From NCBI GenBank assembly GCA_002305715.1, contig DBQD01000002.1, positions 1 through 59,473 on the forward strand: DNA of 59,473 bases, given 5' to 3'. Made by a program: the position numbers and the translations under genes. This document shows positions 27,677-35,653 of this stretch, piece after piece; position 1 is the stretch's first letter, and every line of letters begins with the position of its first letter. The stretch comes from Proteiniphilum sp. UBA1403. Lineage in GTDB: Bacteria; Bacteroidota; Bacteroidia; Bacteroidales; Dysgonomonadaceae. The notes under the pieces are model-generated. The model did no database searches. It saw only the letters and a program-made list of their open reading frames with translations, and had not been told where the DNA came from.

Positions 27677-27702
27677 AAAGCGATGCCGAATGGTGTCGCT
27701 TT
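27677..27702 (+). terminator. hairpin behind nrdJ
   Basis: 11-bp stem AAAGCGATGCC / GGTGTCGCTTT (two G-U pairs) closed by a GAAT tetraloop, 30 bp after the stop. Only a short A/T tract follows, so termination may be partial. A near-identical loop region occurs at 47897-47911. Confidence 0.5.
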
Positions 27703-27773
27703 ATTATTTTGTAAACCAAACAGGCCTTCTGTTTGTTATAGTCCGGGCTAAACTACTAGTAAAAGATTTTTCT

Positions 27774-28811
27774 ATGTCACGACTTCATAATATTATTTCC
27801 AACCGGGAACTGAAAGAGCGAATGCTACAGGAAACCGAACCGAGAATAACAATTTCTTTCTATAAATATTTTTCGATTGTAGACCCGCAACAGTTTCGAG
27901 ATGATCTTTATATTCAATTTGATGCACTGAATGTCTTTGGGCGTGTATATGTAGCAAAAGAGGGTATCAATGGCCAAATTTCCGTTCCCCGAAACAACTT
28001 GGATGCTTTTCGTGCTACTCTGTATGGTGCAGATCCAGCCCTCAATGGTATTCGACTAAATGTGGCTGTGGACGATGATGGTAAGTCATTCTGGGTGCTA
28101 CGAATGAAAGTGCGGAATAAGGTGGTAGCCGATGGGATTGATGATCCAACATTCGATCCTTCAAAAACTGGACGCTATCTCACTGCTAAGGAATACAATG
28201 AAATCACTGAAAATCCAGATACGATAGTCGTGGATATGCGAAATCATTACGAATATGAAGTGGGACATTTTGAGAATGCAATCGAAGTACCTTCCGATAC
28301 TTTTCGTGAGCAACTGCCCATGGCTATCGATATGCTGAAGGAACATAAAGACGCAAACATTGTGATGTATTGTACAGGCGGTATACGATGTGAGAAGGCA
28401 AGTGCCTATTTGCTTCATCATGGATTCAAGAATGTATATCATGTGGAGGGCGGTATTATTGAATATGTTCGAAAATCGAGAGAGGAACAACTTCCTATGA
28501 AATTCATCGGGAAAAACTTTGTATTTGATGAACGTCTTGGAGAACGTATATCAGAGGACGTTATTGCTCATTGTCACCAGTGTGGTGCACCTTGTGATAC
28601 ACATACAAATTGTAAAAACGAAGGTTGTCATCTCCTGTTTATCCAATGCGAAAAATGTGCTGCTGAAATGAATGGTTGTTGCTCAGAACACTGCAAGGAA
28701 GTCTCTTTGTTGCCCGACGATGAACGTGCTAAACTCAGAAAGGGAACCAATCGCGGGCAGATGATTTTCAATAAATCTAGAAACCATTCCTTGAGATTGT
28801 TGTCAAAATAA
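27774..28811 (+). CDS. trhO: tRNA uridine(34) hydroxylase, rhodanese family
   Basis: 345 aa from the ATG at 27774 (MSRLHNIIS); the frame stays open upstream into nrdJ, but that part is not protein-like. TrhO/YceA uses oxygen-independent (prephenate-derived) or related chemistry to make 5-hydroxyuridine at tRNA position 34. N-terminal acylphosphatase-like domain (about 25-120: KEGINGQIS), rhodanese domain (about 125-235) with Cys200 in MYCTGGIRCEKA, and a C-terminal Cys-rich part (CHQCGAPCDTHTNC...CEKCAAEMNGCCS) usual for the family. Lies 127 bp after nrdJ. Confidence 0.9.
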   Translation: MSRLHNIISNRELKERMLQETEPRITISFYKYFSIVDPQQFRDDLYIQFDALNVFGRVYVAKEGINGQISVPRNNLDAFRATLYGADPALNGIRLNVAVDDDGKSFWVLRMKVRNKVVADGIDDPTFDPSKTGRYLTAKEYNEITENPDTIVVDMRNHYEYEVGHFENAIEVPSDTFREQLPMAIDMLKEHKDANIVMYCTGGIRCEKASAYLLHHGFKNVYHVEGGIIEYVRKSREEQLPMKFIGKNFVFDERLGERISEDVIAHCHQCGAPCDTHTNCKNEGCHLLFIQCEKCAAEMNGCCSEHCKEVSLLPDDERAKLRKGTNRGQMIFNKSRNHSLRLLSK

Positions 28812-28890
28812 ATTAATTATTTTCTGATTGGTTTGCTGTTGATGCTGCCCATTCTTTTTCGTTGACCCCATCCATCTCGTACGTTTTTTG

Positions 28891-28898
28891 TAAATTTG
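28891..28898 (+). promoter_or_regulatory. -7-like element abutting the yigZ start
   Basis: TAAATTTG ends 4 bp before the first ATG (28903). If used, transcription would begin at or next to the start codon, giving a leaderless mRNA. No -33 TTG at normal spacing. Confidence 0.35.
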
Positions 28899-28902
28899 CA
28901 TC

Positions 28903-29505
28903 ATGATGGATGATACCTATAAAACGATTGAGGGACCAGCAGAAGGATACATTACTGAAAAGAAAAGTAAGTTTCTCTCTTTTATCTTTCCGATAAAGAA
29001 TGCGGATGAGGTAAAGGAGATTGTGGATGCTCATCGTAAAAAGTATTACGATGCAAGACATGTTTGTTGGGCCTACATGCTTGGATGGGAAAGGGAAGAA
29101 TATCGGGTAAATGATGATGGGGAGCCTTCAGGCACTGCAGGTAGACCCATTTTGGGACAAATCAATTCTTGGGAATTGACCAATGTCTTGATTTTGGTTA
29201 TTCGCTATTTCGGTGGTACTCTACTTGGAACAGGTGGACTTATAAAAGCGTACAAAGAAGCCGCTGCAGATGCCATTGCGAATGCCATTGTTGTAGAGAA
29301 GACTGTAGATGATATAATTATCATTCACTTCGATTATATATTACTCAACGATGTGATGCGCGTATTAAAACAATTTGAGTCGGTGCAATGGGAGCAAGAT
29401 TTTAGGGAATCATGCCAGATGACACTACAAATACGCCGCTCACTTTCGTCCCGACTAAAAGAGATGCTCAATTCAATTTATGGAGTTGAGATTGTTCAAA
29501 ATTAA
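28903..29505 (+). CDS. YigZ/IMPACT family protein
   Basis: 200 aa. N-terminal UPF0029 domain with the signature DDGEPSGTAGRPIL (near residues 67-80) and VIRYFGGTLLGTGGLIKAY (near 101-119), then the C-terminal ferredoxin-like DUF1949 part (about 135-200). Homologues include eukaryotic IMPACT, a translation regulator; the bacterial function is poorly defined. Two ATGs (28903 and 28906) are both possible starts. Confidence 0.9.
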   Translation: MMDDTYKTIEGPAEGYITEKKSKFLSFIFPIKNADEVKEIVDAHRKKYYDARHVCWAYMLGWEREEYRVNDDGEPSGTAGRPILGQINSWELTNVLILVIRYFGGTLLGTGGLIKAYKEAAADAIANAIVVEKTVDDIIIIHFDYILLNDVMRVLKQFESVQWEQDFRESCQMTLQIRRSLSSRLKEMLNSIYGVEIVQN

Positions 29506-29643
29506 GTTGAGCCTCATTTACCACATTTCCCGAAAATATACCAATTATTCTATTTAGGTAGAAAACTGACAGCGATTATGCCTGAAAATTACTTAATAAA
29601 GAACGATTTTCAAAAAAAAGTCTACTTCCTTGTACAAAATTAC

Positions 29644-29651
29644 TACTTTTG
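29644..29651 (+). promoter_or_regulatory. -7 promoter element of topA
   Basis: TACTTTTG, full consensus, 52 bp before the topA ATG. No clear TTG at 19-21 bp upstream. Confidence 0.5.
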
Positions 29652-29703
29652 CACCCAAATTGAGGAATTGTTCTCGCACGAAATAACTGAAGAAAAGGAT
29701 TGA

Positions 29704-32187
29704 ATGGATAAAAACCTGGTAATCGTTGAGTCGCCTGCAAAGGCGAAAACAATTGAGAAGTTTCTCGGAAATGACTTTCATGTCATGTCCAGTTACGGGC
29801 ATATCCGTGATTTGAAGAAAAAGGATTTCAGTATCAATATTGAAGACAACTTTAAACCTATATATGAAGTTCCCGCTGATAAAAAGAAGGTGGTTACTGA
29901 ACTGAAGGATGCTGCAAAGAAAGCAGAAACAGTTTGGCTAGCCTCCGATGAAGACCGGGAAGGAGAAGCTATTTCTTGGCATTTGTTTGATACATTAGGG
30001 TTGAGTCCCGAAAAAACCAAACGAATAGTCTTCCATGAAATCACAAAAACAGCCATCCAGGAAGCTATCAAAAATCCAAGAAGTATTGATAAGAATTTGG
30101 TAGATGCTCAACAGGCTCGCCGTGTGTTAGACCGAATTGTGGGCTTTGAACTTTCTCCTGTCCTTTGGAAGAAGATTAAACCTGCTCTTTCGGCTGGACG
30201 TGTTCAATCGGTAGCCGTACGTCTAATTGTCGACCGGGAACGGGAGATACAACAGTTTTCTTCTGAAGCAGCCTACCGTATTGTGGGTATCTTTACCAAA
30301 GAAGAAAATGGTCAGTTGTATGAGATTAAAGCGGAATACAACAAGCGACTGAAGACAAAAGCTGAAGCAATGGAGTTGTTGGAGAAACTGAAAAATTCCA
30401 ACTTTACCATTGAGGATATTACTACACGACCGGCAAAAAAATCACCAGCCGCACCATTTACCACCTCCACACTGCAACAGGAAGCTTCACGTAAATTAGG
30501 GTTCTCTGTTTCGCAGACAATGATGGTGGCACAGCGTCTATATGAATCCGGGAAAATAACTTATATGCGTACCGACTCGGTAAATCTTTCTGGTCTTGCA
30601 ATCGGCACCGCAAAGAATGAAATTATCGAACAATATGGTGAAAAATATCACCAGGTACGTCAATATACTACGCACTCAAAAGGTGCACAGGAGGCTCACG
30701 AAGCTATTCGACCCACCTACATGAATGAACATGAAGTGTCGGGGACGGCTCAGGAGAAAAAGTTGTATGAGCTGATTTGGAAAAGAACAATTGCTTCGCA
30801 AATGGCCGATGCAGAGTTAGAACGTACAACCGCCAATATTGCGATTTCTAATGCTGATGGAAAGTTTACAGCTACCGGTGAAGTGATCAAGTTCGATGGG
30901 TTCCTACGTGTATATTTAGAAGGAACCGACGAAGAGAACGGAGAGAACGATGAAGGTATACTTCCTCCAATGAAAAAAGGTGAAGAATTGGCTATGCAAG
31001 AGATCACTGCTACCGAACGCTTCACTCAGCGCCCTCCACGCTATACTGAAGCTTCTCTTGTTCGGAAGATGGAAGAACTGGGTATCGGACGTCCTTCAAC
31101 TTATGCTCCGACTATCTCTACCATAATCAACCGTGAATATGTGGAAAAGAGAAACGTTGAAGGTGAAGAGCGCATCTACAATGTTCTCACCCTCAAGAAA
31201 GGTGTCATCAAAGATAACGATAAAAAGGAGATTGCTGGTGCCGACAAAAATAAATTGCTCCCTACTGATATCGGTATGGTGGTGAACGATTTTCTGGTGG
31301 AATATTTTCCTGCTGTGGTTGACTATAACTTTACAGCACGGGTAGAGAAGAATTTCGACAAAATAGCAGAGGGTAAGGCGGAATGGAATAAGATTATAGC
31401 CGACTTCTATAAAGTGTTTCACCCCATTGTGGAGGAGACGTCACAAATGCGTATTGAGCATAAAGTGGGGGAACGAGTGTTAGGAGTTGATCCCAAGACT
31501 GGACGACAGGTGTCGGTGAAAATAGGGCGTTATGGAGCTATGGCTCAGATTGGGACACAGGATGAAGAGGAAAAACCTCTTTTTGCTTCCCTGCAAAAAA
31601 CACAATCAATTGAAACAATCTCACTGGAGGAGACATTGAAGTTGTTTGAACTACCCCGAAAACTCGGTGAGTTCAGAGAAAAAGAGGTGATTGTAGGGGT
31701 GGGGCGTTTTGGTCCTTATGTTCGTCACAATAATAAATTTGTCTCATTGCCAAAGGGGATAGATCCTCTGAAAATCACTCTTGAGGAGTCCATAGAATTG
31801 ATTGAAGTAAAGGAGCAGAAAGATCGGGAGAAACTGATCAAATCGTTTGAGGAAGAGCCTGGTTTGCAAGTGTTGAATGGTCGCTATGGACCTTACATCA
31901 CTTTTGAGAAAGCGAACTATAAGATTCCAAAGGATAAGGTTCCAGCTGAACTTACTCTCGAAGATTGCCGTGCTATCATTGCTGATACGGGTCTGGATAA
32001 AAAGGCAAAAGGTGTAAAGAATAACAAAAAAGAAACGGCAGTGAAAAGTAGCACAACTAAAAAAACTACTAAGACAACTGCCAAAAAAAATGGAGCTGCA
32101 AAGACTAAAGCCAAGTCTTCTTCAGCGAAGAGCACCACAAAAAAGAGCGATACAAAAAAGAAAACCATTGAGAGTTCGCAGGATTAG
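29704..32187 (+). CDS. topA: DNA topoisomerase I
   Basis: 827 aa type IA topoisomerase relaxing negative supercoils. TOPRIM domain at the N-terminus (LVIVESPAKAKTIEKFLG; DEDREGEAI near residue 82), catalytic Tyr287 in KITYMRTDSVNLS, and GIGRPSTYAPTI (near 461). Instead of Cys4 zinc fingers the C-terminus has repeated GRYG/GRFGPYVRH-type modules (about 600-750), then a tail of about 65 residues rich in Lys/Thr/Ala/Ser (KKTTKTTAKKNGAAKTKAK), like histone H1 tails, which probably adds nonspecific DNA affinity. Own promoter upstream. Confidence 0.95.
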   Translation: MDKNLVIVESPAKAKTIEKFLGNDFHVMSSYGHIRDLKKKDFSINIEDNFKPIYEVPADKKKVVTELKDAAKKAETVWLASDEDREGEAISWHLFDTLGLSPEKTKRIVFHEITKTAIQEAIKNPRSIDKNLVDAQQARRVLDRIVGFELSPVLWKKIKPALSAGRVQSVAVRLIVDREREIQQFSSEAAYRIVGIFTKEENGQLYEIKAEYNKRLKTKAEAMELLEKLKNSNFTIEDITTRPAKKSPAAPFTTSTLQQEASRKLGFSVSQTMMVAQRLYESGKITYMRTDSVNLSGLAIGTAKNEIIEQYGEKYHQVRQYTTHSKGAQEAHEAIRPTYMNEHEVSGTAQEKKLYELIWKRTIASQMADAELERTTANIAISNADGKFTATGEVIKFDGFLRVYLEGTDEENGENDEGILPPMKKGEELAMQEITATERFTQRPPRYTEASLVRKMEELGIGRPSTYAPTISTIINREYVEKRNVEGEERIYNVLTLKKGVIKDNDKKEIAGADKNKLLPTDIGMVVNDFLVEYFPAVVDYNFTARVEKNFDKIAEGKAEWNKIIADFYKVFHPIVEETSQMRIEHKVGERVLGVDPKTGRQVSVKIGRYGAMAQIGTQDEEEKPLFASLQKTQSIETISLEETLKLFELPRKLGEFREKEVIVGVGRFGPYVRHNNKFVSLPKGIDPLKITLEESIELIEVKEQKDREKLIKSFEEEPGLQVLNGRYGPYITFEKANYKIPKDKVPAELTLEDCRAIIADTGLDKKAKGVKNNKKETAVKSSTTKKTTKTTAKKNGAAKTKAKSSSAKSTTKKSDTKKKTIESSQD

Positions 32188-32217
32188 TGTACAAAGAAGA
32201 TCGGTTTGTTCATACGC

Positions 32218-32712
32218 ATGATTACACGGATACGCCCCACATTGATGGCCGACCTACAGGAGATCATGGCTATCTACACAATTGCGCGGGAACATATGTG
32301 TCGGACAGGCAATCCAACACAATGGTGCGATGGGTATCCCGCTGAATCCTTCATTGTAGAAGAGATACTTGCAGGACACAGTTTCGTGTGTGAGAATGAG
32401 GCAAATAAGGTAGTAGGTACATGCTGCCTTGTATACGGTGAGGATCCCACATACACGAGGATTTACGAAGGCCAATGGTTGAACGATAAACCATATGTCA
32501 CCCTACATCGCATTGCCTCTTCGGGAATTGAGAAAGGTGTAGCCAAGTATTGCATTGAATGGTGTTTTACTCAACATTCGAACATTCGAGTTGATACACA
32601 CCGCGATAATCGTATCATGCAACATATTCTCCAATCAATGGGGTTTACTTACTGTGGTATTATCTTTGTTTCAAACGGTAGTGAGCGATTAGCTTATCAG
32701 AAAGAATTATAA
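32218..32712 (+). CDS. GNAT-family N-acetyltransferase
   Basis: 164 aa from the ATG at 32218; an in-frame TTG lies at 32206. GNAT fold: DLQEIMAIYTIAREHM opening helix, a beta-strand KVVGTCCLVYG (near residues 63-73), and the RVDTHRDNRIMQHILQSMGFTYCGII segment typical of the C-terminal half. The acetyl-CoA loop is divergent (SSGIEKGVAKY). Substrate unknown. Lies 30 bp after topA and overlaps the convergent chromate transporter gene by 16 bp. Confidence 0.7.
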   Translation: MITRIRPTLMADLQEIMAIYTIAREHMCRTGNPTQWCDGYPAESFIVEEILAGHSFVCENEANKVVGTCCLVYGEDPTYTRIYEGQWLNDKPYVTLHRIASSGIEKGVAKYCIEWCFTQHSNIRVDTHRDNRIMQHILQSMGFTYCGIIFVSNGSERLAYQKEL

Positions 32713-33263
32713 AGGACAAAGCCTGCCACTCCAGAAAGCACAATCAATAGAATCGGATCTACCTTCTTAAGTGATGCAACCAGCACGGCACCAAAGATGA
32801 GCCAGCTTTTGTAATCGATAAAATTATTTTTATTCATCAGCATGAGTGCTGCAGAGGCAATCAGTCCGATGATCGCAGGTTTTAATACTGAGAGTGATGC
32901 TAGCATCCATGGGTTACTCTTTAGACGAAAAAAGAAGAGACAGACTATGGTCATAATTATTAGAGAAGGAAAACTCACGGCAAGTGTACAGATGGCAGAT
33001 CCAATCACACCGAAACCATGTTCGTAACCCATTTCTGTGACAGCTGTATAACCAATATATGTAGCCGAATTAAAAGCAATTGGGCCCGGTGTGGTTTGAG
33101 AAATTGCAACGATGTCGGTGAAGTCACTAACCGAAATCCATTTATGCACATCAACAACCTCCTGTTGAATAAGCGGCAACATAGCATAGCCTCCACCAAA
33201 ACCAAATACACCAATTTTGAGAAAGGTGAGAAATAGAGAGATATAGAGTTCGGTAAGTTCCAT
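32697..33263 (-). CDS. chromate transporter, short-chain subunit
   Basis: 188 aa, single CHR domain with about 5-6 membrane segments. The conserved FGGGYAMLPLIQQEVV (near residues 22-37) and SQTTPGPIAFNSATYIGY (near 56-73) motifs are clear. Short-chain CHR proteins come in pairs that work together to export chromate or related anions. Starts one base before the upstream partner's stop, so the two are translationally coupled. Confidence 0.88.
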   Translation of the reverse strand: MELTELYISLFLTFLKIGVFGFGGGYAMLPLIQQEVVDVHKWISVSDFTDIVAISQTTPGPIAFNSATYIGYTAVTEMGYEHGFGVIGSAICTLAVSFPSLIIMTIVCLFFFRLKSNPWMLASLSVLKPAIIGLIASAALMLMNKNNFIDYKSWLIFGAVLVASLKKVDPILLIVLSGVAGFVLYNSF

Positions 33264-33827
33264 CTATTTTTTCATTGTATGTTTTGCAAAAACAAAGTGA
33301 CCAACTCCTAGAAGGATGGCGACCAGTATCACATAAACAGGTGAAATCTTCAATAGCCAAACCGACAAGGCCACAGATAACGGAATCCAACTGTTTTTCC
33401 AGTTTACTCCTGCAGACCTACCCAATCCTAGAAGTGGAGCAGCAATGAGTGCTACCACTGCAGGACGTATTCCCTTGAAAATACTTTCTACAACCGGGTT
33501 TTCCTTGAACTGGTTGAATACAAGTGCTATGAGTAAAATAACGAAAAATGAGGGAAGGATGATACCTGCACTCGAAAAGAGGCTTCCTTTGAAGCCTAAG
33601 CGTTTGTTTCCTACAAATAATGCAGTATTCAGGGAAATGGGTCCCGGTATTGATTGGGCTATGGCCAGCATATCCATGAATTCGTCGTCATTAAGCCATA
33701 ACCTTTTGTTGACAACCTCATTGCGAATAATTGGTATCATAGCATAACCACCCCCAAAAGTGAAAGCTCCGATCTTGAAGAAGACCAGAAACAACTCCCA
33801 ATATTGTTTACCTACATTCACTCTCAC
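33264..33827 (-). CDS. chromate transporter, short-chain subunit (partner)
   Basis: 187 aa, second half of the split CHR pair, starting with GTG. Motifs FGGGYAMIPIIRNEVV (near residue 25) and AQSIPGPISLNTALFVG (near 54). About 35-40 percent similar by eye to its neighbour, as expected from the ancestral duplication. Contiguous with the following gene. Nothing promoter-like stands out upstream. Confidence 0.88.
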   Translation of the reverse strand: MRVNVGKQYWELFLVFFKIGAFTFGGGYAMIPIIRNEVVNKRLWLNDDEFMDMLAIAQSIPGPISLNTALFVGNKRLGFKGSLFSSAGIILPSFFVILLIALVFNQFKENPVVESIFKGIRPAVVALIAAPLLGLGRSAGVNWKNSWIPLSVALSVWLLKISPVYVILVAILLGVGHFVFAKHTMKK

Positions 33828-33885
33828 TTTATTATTCTTACTTTTCCGATGCGTGATTATTTCACTGTCACTATGTAATAAAAAG

Positions 33886-33931
33886 GAAAGCAGACTGCAA
33901 AGTCAATTTAAACTATTGCAAATCTGCTTTC
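33886..33931 (-). terminator. hairpin 3' of the trpB-like gene
   Basis: 9-bp stem GAAAGCAGA / TCTGCTTTC with an inner GCAA/TTGC pair and a large loop; on the minus strand it is followed by CCTTTTTATTA. It could end minus-strand transcription before the chromate genes. Confidence 0.45.
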
Positions 33932-34174
33932 TATAGGAAGCCGCACTGGTGGAATATGACGAAACTCCTTGTGACAGGATTTGAGTGTTCCGGTAACTTT
34001 GTAATCCACTGTTCGTTCGAAAACGAATCCCGAAGGATGTGGCCCGCCATTGTTACCAAAAACTTACTCGGTTTCTAGCATGTAATTGATGAGTTTCCCA
34101 AACGACCAATGCGGCAATAACTCAATCAATTTTATATCATCAAAGATAGATAATCCATTTTGGAAATCCAAATA
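33908..34174 (-). pseudogene. possible degraded small gene
   Basis: Within the 33828-34246 gap one minus-strand frame stays open for 88 codons apart from a single internal stop (34064-34066). Its peptides look coding (DDIKLIELLPHWSFGKLINYM before the stop; GFVFERTVDYKVTGTLKS after it). I do not recognise the family. It may be a fragment of a mobile-element or accessory gene, or chance. The remainder of the gap holds one hairpin and AT-rich DNA. Confidence 0.3.
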
Positions 34175-34246
34175 TTACAACCCATTATTGGGTACTTTTT
34201 CCCAATTTCTCCGTTTTTTAACACTGCAGAGCTTACTCCTATATCA

Positions 34247-35599
34247 TTAATTCTCTTCTAGAAAGCAGGAAATTTCTTCATCAGTAACCTCATGGTTAGT
34301 TAGATCACCGGCAAGATATTGATCATAGGCACTCATATCTATCAAACCATGCCCTGATAGATTGAAAAGAATCACTTTTTTCTTTCCCTCTTCCTTCGCC
34401 TGTTTTGCCTCTTTTATGGCGGCGGCAATAGCGTGGGTGGATTCTGGAGCAGGAACAATACCTTCGGTTTGAGCAAATAGTACACCGGCCTCAAAAGTCT
34501 CAAGTTGTTTAAAGGCGGCTGCTTCAATAAGTCCGTCTTGAAGTAATTGGCTCACAATACTACCCGCACCGTGATAACGAAGGCCACCGGCATGAATGTT
34601 TGCAGGAGCAAACTTGTGTCCCAATGTATACATTGGAATTAGTGGAGTGTAACCTGATTCATCGCCAAAGTCGTACTGAAACTTACCACGAGTAAGTTTG
34701 GGGCAAGATGCTGGTTCTGCAGCAATAAAACGTGTGTTTTTTGTGCCTTGTATGGTGTGACGAAGGAAGGGGAAGGTAATTCCTGAGAAATTCGAGCCTC
34801 CTCCGAAACAACCTATAACCACATCGGGATACTCATCGGCCATTTCCATCTGTTTTTCTGCTTCCAATCCTATGATAGTCTGGTGGAGAGCCACGTGATT
34901 CAGAACACTTCCCAGCGTATATTTGCAGTTGGGTGTTTGCATGGCAAGTTCAATAGCTTCTGAGATAGCTGTACCTAGGCTACCTTGATAGTTGGGATGA
35001 TCGGTAAGGATCTTCCGACCAGCTTTGGTTGACATACTGGGGGAGGCAATAACCTGTGCTCCCCACGTTTGCATAAGTGAGCGACGGTAGGGTTTCTGTT
35101 CGTAACTTATTTTAACCATGTAAACCGCCAACTCTAGGCCAAAAGCTTTTGCAGCAAAGGAAAGAGCTGTTCCCCACTGTCCGGCTCCAGTCTCTGTGGT
35201 GATGTTGGTTGTGCCGTCCAATTTGTTGTAATAGGCCTGGGGTAGGGCTGAATTGAGCTTGTGTGAACCGACGGGACTCACGCTCTCATTCTTGAAATAT
35301 ATATGGGCTGGTGTATCGAGTGCCTTCTCTAGACCGGTTGCACGTACAAGTGGTGTAGGTCGATATATTTTGTATTTATCCCGTACCTCCTCAGGGATTT
35401 CAATCCATGTGTCGGTTTGGTTAAACTCCTGTCTCGCTAACTCCTCTGCAAATAAAGGGAAGAGATCTTCCGCCTTCATTGGTTCCTTTGTCTGAGGGTT
35501 TAGCATAGGAAGCGGTTTGTTTTTCATGTCCGCGATAATGTTGTACCACTGTGAGGGGATATCCACCTCCTGGAGAATGAATTTCTTTCTTTTTTCCAT
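34247..35599 (-). CDS. TrpB2-type tryptophan synthase beta-like PLP enzyme
   Basis: 450 aa, longer than classical TrpB (about 400). The PLP-lysine segment reads GSHKLNSA (near residue 137), the TrpB2 form, rather than GAHKIN of TrpB1; the phosphate-binding loop is GCFGGGSNFSG. TrpB2 enzymes make tryptophan from indole and serine, usually without stable TrpA contact, and salvage indole. No other trp gene is in the window, which fits a salvage role. Lies 54 bp after the malic enzyme gene. Confidence 0.88.
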   Translation of the reverse strand: MEKRKKFILQEVDIPSQWYNIIADMKNKPLPMLNPQTKEPMKAEDLFPLFAEELARQEFNQTDTWIEIPEEVRDKYKIYRPTPLVRATGLEKALDTPAHIYFKNESVSPVGSHKLNSALPQAYYNKLDGTTNITTETGAGQWGTALSFAAKAFGLELAVYMVKISYEQKPYRRSLMQTWGAQVIASPSMSTKAGRKILTDHPNYQGSLGTAISEAIELAMQTPNCKYTLGSVLNHVALHQTIIGLEAEKQMEMADEYPDVVIGCFGGGSNFSGITFPFLRHTIQGTKNTRFIAAEPASCPKLTRGKFQYDFGDESGYTPLIPMYTLGHKFAPANIHAGGLRYHGAGSIVSQLLQDGLIEAAAFKQLETFEAGVLFAQTEGIVPAPESTHAIAAAIKEAKQAKEEGKKKVILFNLSGHGLIDMSAYDQYLAGDLTNHEVTDEEISCFLEEN

Positions 35600-35653
35600 T
35601 ATATTATTTGTTAAATTTATGGTCGTATTATCTGATATTTATATATCTATTTT

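Noticed and set aside
27537..27773. Upstream extension of trhO overlapping nrdJ
   Set aside because: The extension reads across the nrdJ zinc ribbon in another frame and is not like TrhO; the family begins at MSRLHN.
32041..32168. Low-complexity Lys-codon repeat as a possible tandem repeat or CRISPR-like array
   Set aside because: No regular unit; it is the repetitive codon usage of the topA tail.
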